Assembly: GCA_049514955.1 (NCBI GenBank)
Contig: JBEKUO010000156.1
Span: forward strand, 1-11,812
Reading direction: 5' to 3'
Origin: Bog-159 sp049514955
GTDB taxonomy: Bacteria; Acidobacteriota; Terriglobia; Bryobacterales; Bryobacteraceae
DNA length: 11,812 nucleotides
Shown here: positions 6,723 to 11,812 of the stretch, one piece after another
Numbering within the stretch: position 1 is the stretch's first letter
Layout of the letters: each line of letters starts with the position of its first letter
Program-made: the position numbers and the translations under genes
Notes under the pieces: model-generated
What the model was told of the DNA's origin: nothing
The model's database searches: none
What the model saw: the letters and a program-made list of their open reading frames with translations, nothing else

Positions 6723-9479
6723 CTAAACAGCAAAGACTTTGAGTACTTCATCGCCGTAGTGATTGATTACCTTGACCGCGATCTTGCCCGTCTTCGGGCG
6801 GTCGAAAGGCCTGCTTGTGGTCGAGTATAGGGACGACCATGCCGCCTCGTCCACCTCGGCCCGTAGAGCACGCTTCAGCTTGTCGTAAGGTTCGTCGGCG
6901 CCGGTGAAATAGGCGTGACGGACGAAGAAGCTCTCGCCGTTGTACTCCGTGTCGATGAACCAGCAAGCGATGTCCTCCGTGGAGTGGCTGCGGATCTCCT
7001 GCGTAGTGGGATCGTACACATCCACGCCGCGCACCTCAACTTCGAGCTTGCCATCCGGGCGTCTGCGGATGTCCACATCCGGCTCGCCGAAAACTGTGAA
7101 GAGATTGCCCGCGCCGGTCTTCTTGAGCAGTTCCTCGCCCATCAGCAGATCCGGGTTCATGCGGACGACCTGGACTGACAGTTTCCCGTAACGCCTTACT
7201 TCCTCGGAAACGTGGGGATCGAAGGCGAAACCGCACACAACCAGCAGGTCGAAGCCGATGCCGCGCACGGCCTCTTTGGCGGCTTCCTTGATATGGTCCG
7301 GACCGACGGTGCCGTACTCCGGGCCGATGGCTACGGCGACGCGCTGCGGCTTGCCGACGGCGGTATATTCGCCGGTGGCGTGGATGTGCTCTCCCGCGAG
7401 GGCTTCCAGGCGGTCGAACTTGATGGCCTGCGACTTATCGGTGCCCTTGATGCCGGCCTTGCGCAGGTTATCGAGGATGACGGTGACGAAATCGCCGGCG
7501 CTATCGGCGCCTTCGCCGGCGCGCTCGGTGGCCGGACGCTCTTTGTCGGCCGGCGCGAGGACGCGGTGCGGCGACAGGCTCTCCACGGTGAACGGTCCGC
7601 TGACGCGGATGCGCTTGCCCTCTTCATAGGGCTGGTCGTAGAGGTATTCGGTATCGGCACGGCGGAGGATGGACGCGTCGATTTCTTGCTGGCGTGCGCG
7701 GCGCAGCTTCCACCATTCTTCGTGCGTTTTGCAGACTGCCTCGGGCCACTTGGCATCGGCTTCGCGCGGGATCTCCCATCCCTGCCAGTTCTGCTTCAGA
7801 GCGGTGTTCAGCTTCTCGCGCAACGGCTCAAGTTGCTCCTGGTAGCGGGCGTGAATGACGTCGATTTCCTCGTTGTTGGCGATGGATTTGAGGGTGATGT
7901 GTGGGACACGCTTGAGGACAAGACCCCGCTTGACGTCGTTTTGCGGCGGCGCGGATGGCTTGGGGAAGACGCCCGTCAGTTCGGCCTCCTTCGCGATGCC
8001 GTCGCTGGAATCGGCCAGCAAATAGTAAGGGTACCTGGCGGCCATAAGGCGCGTACGGGACAGGGCGAGCGCGACGCGGCTGGTGTCGATGGTAATCCAG
8101 CGGCGGCCCCACTGCTCCGCGACGAAAGCAGCGGAGCCGGAGCCGCAGGTGGGGTCGAGCACGAGATCGCCGGGATCGGTGGTCATGAGCAGGCAGCGCT
8201 CAACGATCTTGGCCGTGGTCTGAACAACGTACACCGGGTCAACCGGTCCACCGAGATCGGTCCAGACGTTAGTCAAAGGAACACCTCGGAAGTCGTCCAG
8301 GTAACGGACGAACCCCAACGTGGAGCCTGTCCTGGCAGCCCGATTTGCTAGGATGAGCCTCCTCATTCCGTCCGGGTGGGTAGACCACTCGCCTCGGGTT
8401 GGATAGTAGGACGTTCCCTCGAAGTGAGCCGGGTAGAAGCCGGTCCTCGCCTCGCGAATCCGCTGCGATGTCAGGACAGTGTATCGGTGCAGGCGGATTT
8501 CGCTTGGTGGCAGGTTCAGGTCGTCGGGCTCCAGCCTTCGCCGAAGACCGTCAGGAAGCTCGACGTAGGTGTAAAGTGGGGCGTCGTCAGGCTGTTCACG
8601 ATAGAAGTGCAATGGCCGATACTTCATCATCTCGGCATTTTTTGCGTACCAGATGAGGTAGTCCGAGGTTCCAGGGAGGTACGCCCCGGTTGTTCCTCCC
8701 GTTTTTCGCAGAGTTATGAGACTAACGAAGTTATGCGACCCAAAGGCCTCATCAAGAACTGATCTGGCTAAATGAACATTTTCGTCTCCGATTTGGACAA
8801 AGATGCTACCGTGGTCATCCAGCATCTCGCGCGCAAGTACCAGCCGATCTCGCAAGTACGTTAGGTACGAATGAATGCCTAGCTCCCAAGTGTCGCGAAA
8901 GGCACGTATCTGCTCTGGCTGACGAGTGAGGTCCGCAGCCTTGCCGTCCTTCACGACACGCTTCCGTGTACTGACCTGCCAATTCGAGTTGAACTTGATG
9001 CCGTAGGGCGGGTCCATGTATATCATCTGGACCTTGCCCTTTAAGCCCTCTTTCTCCGCGAGCGATGCCATCACCAGCAGCGAGTCGCCCAATATCATCC
9101 GATTCGACCACTTCTGTCCCCAGTGGTAGAAATCGATGTACTGCTCGAACTCGATGCCGTTGAAGTCTGCGAACAAGTCGGCCTGCGCCCTCTTCGCGCG
9201 CAGGTCCTCAATCAGCGCGAGCGGGTGAATCTTCTCCTGAATGTAGACCGGCACCACCGGAACGGCAAGGTCCTGCGCGTCCTGCTCGTCCTTGCCCTTC
9301 CACACAAGCTGCGGATCTAGCGAAGGATCGCGCGAGTACAATAGCTTCTTGGGCGATTTCTCCTCGTCGGCCACGAAGTCGCGCAATTCTTCGGTCGGAA
9401 TGTTCGTGCGCTTGTCTTTGTGCCGGATGCTATCGACGTCCGACCGTGGCGTTCTGACTGATTTTGCCTTCGTGGACAT
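6723..9479 (-). CDS. Type III-like site-specific DNA methyltransferase (Mod subunit, beta-class adenine MTase)
   Basis: Methylates DNA, most likely adenine N6, from S-adenosylmethionine. In the 918-residue protein the catalytic motif IV DPPYGI (156-161) precedes the SAM-binding motif I DPTCGSGSAAF (442-452). This order is that of the beta class, which includes type III Mod proteins. The segment between them (about 255-410) is the expected target-recognition region and contains GGTTGAYLPGTSDYLIWYAK (261-280). Residues about 490-918 form a long C-terminal extension with no enzymatic motif I can name; comparable extensions occur in large Mod proteins paired with DEAH-helicase restriction subunits. 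The ATG is preceded by GGAGG nine bases upstream, inside the end of the restriction gene, with only four bases between that gene's TAA and this ATG, so the two are co-transcribed and probably translationally coupled. The frame is fully open. GC content falls sharply over the recognition region (about 48% by hand count at 8621-8810, against about 76% at 7501-7590). The upstream restriction partner is interrupted, so this may now act alone. Recognition sequence cannot be predicted. Confidence 0.93.
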   Translation of the reverse strand: MSTKAKSVRTPRSDVDSIRHKDKRTNIPTEELRDFVADEEKSPKKLLYSRDPSLDPQLVWKGKDEQDAQDLAVPVVPVYIQEKIHPLALIEDLRAKRAQADLFADFNGIEFEQYIDFYHWGQKWSNRMILGDSLLVMASLAEKEGLKGKVQMIYMDPPYGIKFNSNWQVSTRKRVVKDGKAADLTRQPEQIRAFRDTWELGIHSYLTYLRDRLVLAREMLDDHGSIFVQIGDENVHLARSVLDEAFGSHNFVSLITLRKTGGTTGAYLPGTSDYLIWYAKNAEMMKYRPLHFYREQPDDAPLYTYVELPDGLRRRLEPDDLNLPPSEIRLHRYTVLTSQRIREARTGFYPAHFEGTSYYPTRGEWSTHPDGMRRLILANRAARTGSTLGFVRYLDDFRGVPLTNVWTDLGGPVDPVYVVQTTAKIVERCLLMTTDPGDLVLDPTCGSGSAAFVAEQWGRRWITIDTSRVALALSRTRLMAARYPYYLLADSSDGIAKEAELTGVFPKPSAPPQNDVKRGLVLKRVPHITLKSIANNEEIDVIHARYQEQLEPLREKLNTALKQNWQGWEIPREADAKWPEAVCKTHEEWWKLRRARQQEIDASILRRADTEYLYDQPYEEGKRIRVSGPFTVESLSPHRVLAPADKERPATERAGEGADSAGDFVTVILDNLRKAGIKGTDKSQAIKFDRLEALAGEHIHATGEYTAVGKPQRVAVAIGPEYGTVGPDHIKEAAKEAVRGIGFDLLVVCGFAFDPHVSEEVRRYGKLSVQVVRMNPDLLMGEELLKKTGAGNLFTVFGEPDVDIRRRPDGKLEVEVRGVDVYDPTTQEIRSHSTEDIACWFIDTEYNGESFFVRHAYFTGADEPYDKLKRALRAEVDEAAWSSLYSTTSRPFDRPKTGKIAVKVINHYGDEVLKVFAV

Positions 9480-9483
9480 CCGT

Positions 9484-11812
9484 TTATGCCTCCGCTGCCA
9501 CTGCCTGCAGGGTCTTCAGGAATTCGCCGATCTCGGCTTTGGCGTTCCACGGGTCGCGGATCTCAAGGAACGCCCACCGGCCGAAGCTTCCCTGATTGTT
9601 GACTGCTGGAATCCAGAGCGTCCGGGCGGTGGACGTTTTGGCGTCCTTATCCGCGCGCTTCTCTCCGCTGACCTCCACGATCAGGTTCACCTCGCCCGCC
9701 GCTGTCGCAACGTACGCGACGAAGTCGGGTATATAGTTGCGCTGATCGCCATTCAGCACATAGGGGATGGTAAAGCCCACGTGGTCATTCTTGAAGTAGT
9801 GCCGCACCTCGGGCATGCTCTCCAGACTCTGAGCCATCTTCTGCTCCCACGATTCAGTGTCGGCGACCACATGCGAGATGTGGCACTTGGCGGCGTCCGT
9901 CTGATACACCGGGCGGGTGGTGTCGAAGTCCACGTAGCGTGTGCTGCCTTCGGTGTCGTAGGGATAGAGAATCGGCTTCAGAGTCTTCGCGCCATGCGCG
10001 GCCGCCACGATGGAGCGATATATCTTCTCGCCAGCCGTGGTAGCCAATTCCTTGAAGCGGACCATCTGCGGGAAAGTGTCGTCGTGGCAGACTAGCCAGC
10101 CGCCCTGCCGCCATTCGCGCACTATGCGCAGCAGGTCCGGAAATAGCCAGGGCTTGCTCTGGCCTTCGTCATCGCGGAAGAAGGTTTCCAGGATGTGGCC
10201 CGCCAGCACGTAGTCGATTTCCTGCTCGCGCGTGGCTTTCAGCTCGGCAAGGCTGTGGAAACTGCTGGCGCCCACGATGGGGGCGTTTTCGGTTTCGGTG
10301 GGGACGTTGGCCGTGGTCAGGATCATGCGCGAGTCGTCCGTAAACGTGGGGGTCAGCCTCTCGGGCGGCAGATCGTAGCGGTAGCCGAGCAGGCGCGGAT
10401 AGCGCATTTCGAGAGCGGCGCGGTCATCGAGGGCGCGGACGCGCGTGACTGGCTTGGATGGCGGAGGTGTCGGCGTCGAGCCGTCCGTCGGGATGAAGGA
10501 GAACGGCACGCCGTAAACTTCGGCGTATTCCGGCTCGAAGCGGCCCTCGGCGTTGAGGGCGAAGCTGCGCCGGCGAAGGCCGCGGCCGACTACCTGCTCG
10601 CAGAGCAGTTGGGTACCGAAGGCGCGCACACCGAGGATGTGGGTCACTGTGTTGGCGTCCCAGCCTTCGGTGAGCATGGATACCGAGACAACACAACGCA
10701 CCTGTTCGCCGAGCTTACCCGGTTTGCCGACGGTATTCATCACTTCCCGGAGGACGTCTTCATCGGCCAGTTTATCGGGATCGCGCTCGGGGAAGCGAGT
10801 GCGGTATTCAAACTTGAACTCCTCGATTTCGTGCGCGGCGATCTTGCGAAAGTCGTCGCTCATGGCTTCGCCGGATTCCAGTTGCGAGCTGTCTACCAGG
10901 ATGGCGTTGGGGCGGGCGCTCCAGAGACCGGCCACAACGTTGCTGAAGAGGCTCAGCTTGCCGGGCACCAGCGCGTTGGAGCCATCTGGCAGCTTTTTCT
11001 CCCAGCCGGCGATGTAATCGAACACCATCTTGGAAACGTTGGTATTGCTGCACACCACGATAAAGACCGGCGGAGTGCCGCCGCGCACGCGGGCGCTCGG
11101 ATCCTGTTCCCAGTCCTTGAAGTAGGCCTTGTAATTGATGTAGAGGCTTTGAAGCGCGCCCTCCAGGCCGACGGGCAACTTCGGTTCGCCAGCCACCGCG
11201 TCGCTGCCGCGCCCTTTCTTGGGGAGGTGGTCTTTGATGCGCGCCCAGAGGTCGCGATAGGTCGGCTGTTGGCCGGTCATGGCGTTGTCGGCAACAGGCA
11301 CGCGCGGCACCTTCACGATGCCTGCTTCGATCGCGTCAATCAGTGAGAAATCGGAAACCACCCAAGGAAAGAGAGTGCCTTCGCGGTAACCGGAGCCCTT
11401 GAGGAAGAACGGCGTGGCGGAGAGATCGTAGACCATGCGGAGGCCGAGTTTGCGCTTGGCCGCTTCGAGGCCGGTGATCCAGACGCGTGCCTATTCGTCG
11501 CGTTTCTCGGCTTCTTTGCGTTCGTCGCCCTTAAGTTCTTCGCCTTCGGCGCCGGGCTTGCCGCGGTAGCAATGGTGGGCTTCGTCGTTGATGGCGATGA
11601 TGTTCTTTTTGTTGCCGAGACCGCGGCAGACGCGGCGGACCACTTCGTCGGGCGTTTCGGTGAAGGCTCGCGTGCGGGCGCTGCCGAGGATCTGTTTAGT
11701 CAGCTTGGCGGCGGCTTCTTTCTCACGCGGCAGGAAGGCGTGGTAGTTCGTGATCAGGATTTTGGCACGCGCGAGGGGCTCGCGGAGCAACTCCGGAACA
11801 ACGTCAAGCTGC
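9484..11812 (-). pseudogene. DEAH-helicase restriction endonuclease subunit (type III Res-like), interrupted by an amber codon; runs off right edge
   Basis: Translocates on or probes DNA with a superfamily 2 helicase motor and cleaves unmodified DNA with a fused nuclease. It resembles the type III Res-like group paired with large Mod proteins. Reading leftwards from the edge one frame shows: ITNYHAF; motif II NDEAHH (DEAH at 11586-11575); a charged linker ending KRDE; a TAG at 11493-11491; then, still in frame, ARVWITGLEA and motif III LSATPFF (about 11424-11404). Motif V TEGWDANT (about 10672-10645) and motif VI VVGRGLRRR (about 10593-10561) follow. The C-terminus carries a PD-(D/E)xK-like nuclease: PDF (9729-9721) and EVSGEK (9675-9658), ending FGRWAFLEI. 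Motif I (Walker A) and the N-terminus lie outside the window. The amber codon separates motif II from motif III, so neither product would be a working motor. A restart at the ATG at 11436 gives 650 residues but lacks a Shine-Dalgarno sequence. The methyltransferase gene follows after 4 bp. Readthrough or a base-call error would restore it. Confidence 0.85.
11491..11493 (-). other. In-frame premature TAG stop in the restriction gene
   Basis: Codons around it read GAG AAA CGC GAC GAA TAG GCA CGC GTC TGG. The frame continues open on both sides, for over 100 codons upstream to the window edge and 669 codons downstream, with helicase motif II before and motif III after. One base change (TAG from GAG, AAG or CAG) would explain it. 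The neighbouring methyltransferase gene itself ends in TAG, so TAG serves as a terminator here and general stop reassignment is unlikely. Confidence 0.85.

Noticed and set aside
7212..8351. Long plus-strand open frame (379 codons) antisense to the methyltransferase
   Set aside because: Antisense shadow of a high-GC gene; the opposite strand encodes a clear methyltransferase, and the antisense product has a Gly/Ala/Asp-rich mirror composition.
10195..11346. Long plus-strand open frame (383 codons) antisense to the restriction gene
   Set aside because: Same shadow effect; the minus strand carries helicase motifs V and VI here.
1..11812. CRISPR array
   Set aside because: No short regularly spaced repeats with unique spacers; the only regular repeats are coding repeats within the secreted protein gene.

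Overview
The window looks like a chromosomal accessory region of a GC-rich soil bacterium, most likely an Acidobacteriota member of the Solibacter/Bryobacter type. That placement rests on family associations: a Hanks-type Ser/Thr kinase of the style abundant in that phylum, a secreted protein built of GloVer (TIGR03803) and Ig-like repeats, and a tyrosine recombinase of a type common in those genomes. It is an inference; no rRNA, tRNA or other phylogenetic marker is present.

Layout. Positions 1-1004 (minus) hold the N-terminal 334 residues of a Ser/Thr protein kinase that runs off the left edge. Positions 1005-1376 are apparently non-coding. Positions 1377-4367 (minus) encode a 996-residue secreted repeat protein: signal peptide, seven GloVer repeats, a TIG/IPT-like domain, four Ig-like repeats of 82-83 residues and two further Ig-like domains. 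Positions 4368-4686 are an AT-richer intergenic stretch with weak promoter candidates on both strands. Positions 4687-5610 (plus) encode a complete tyrosine recombinase. Its stop codon abuts the stop of a convergent gene, 5611-6552 (minus), which encodes a 313-residue protein with a four-cysteine zinc ribbon and no family I recognise. The gap 6553-6722 contains a decayed fragment of a second tyrosine recombinase, in the same orientation as the intact one. From 6723 to the right edge (minus) lies a two-gene restriction-modification operon: a DEAH-helicase restriction subunit upstream and a type III-like (beta-class) adenine methyltransferase downstream, 4 bp apart.

How the genes may work together. 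The right half (about 4.5-11.8 kb) reads as a mobile or defence-type module: recombinase, recombinase remnant, an unknown zinc-ribbon protein and an R-M operon. The restriction gene carries an in-frame amber codon (11491-11493) between helicase motif II (DEAH) and motif III (SAT). Conserved sequence continues in the same frame on both sides, so restriction is probably lost while the methyltransferase stays open: a modification-only state, if this is not a sequencing error. The methyltransferase also has a sharp local GC drop over its target-recognition region, which suggests specificity exchange.

I did not find a clearly new, complete biological system. The best candidate for something undescribed is the 313-residue zinc-ribbon protein next to the R-M operon.
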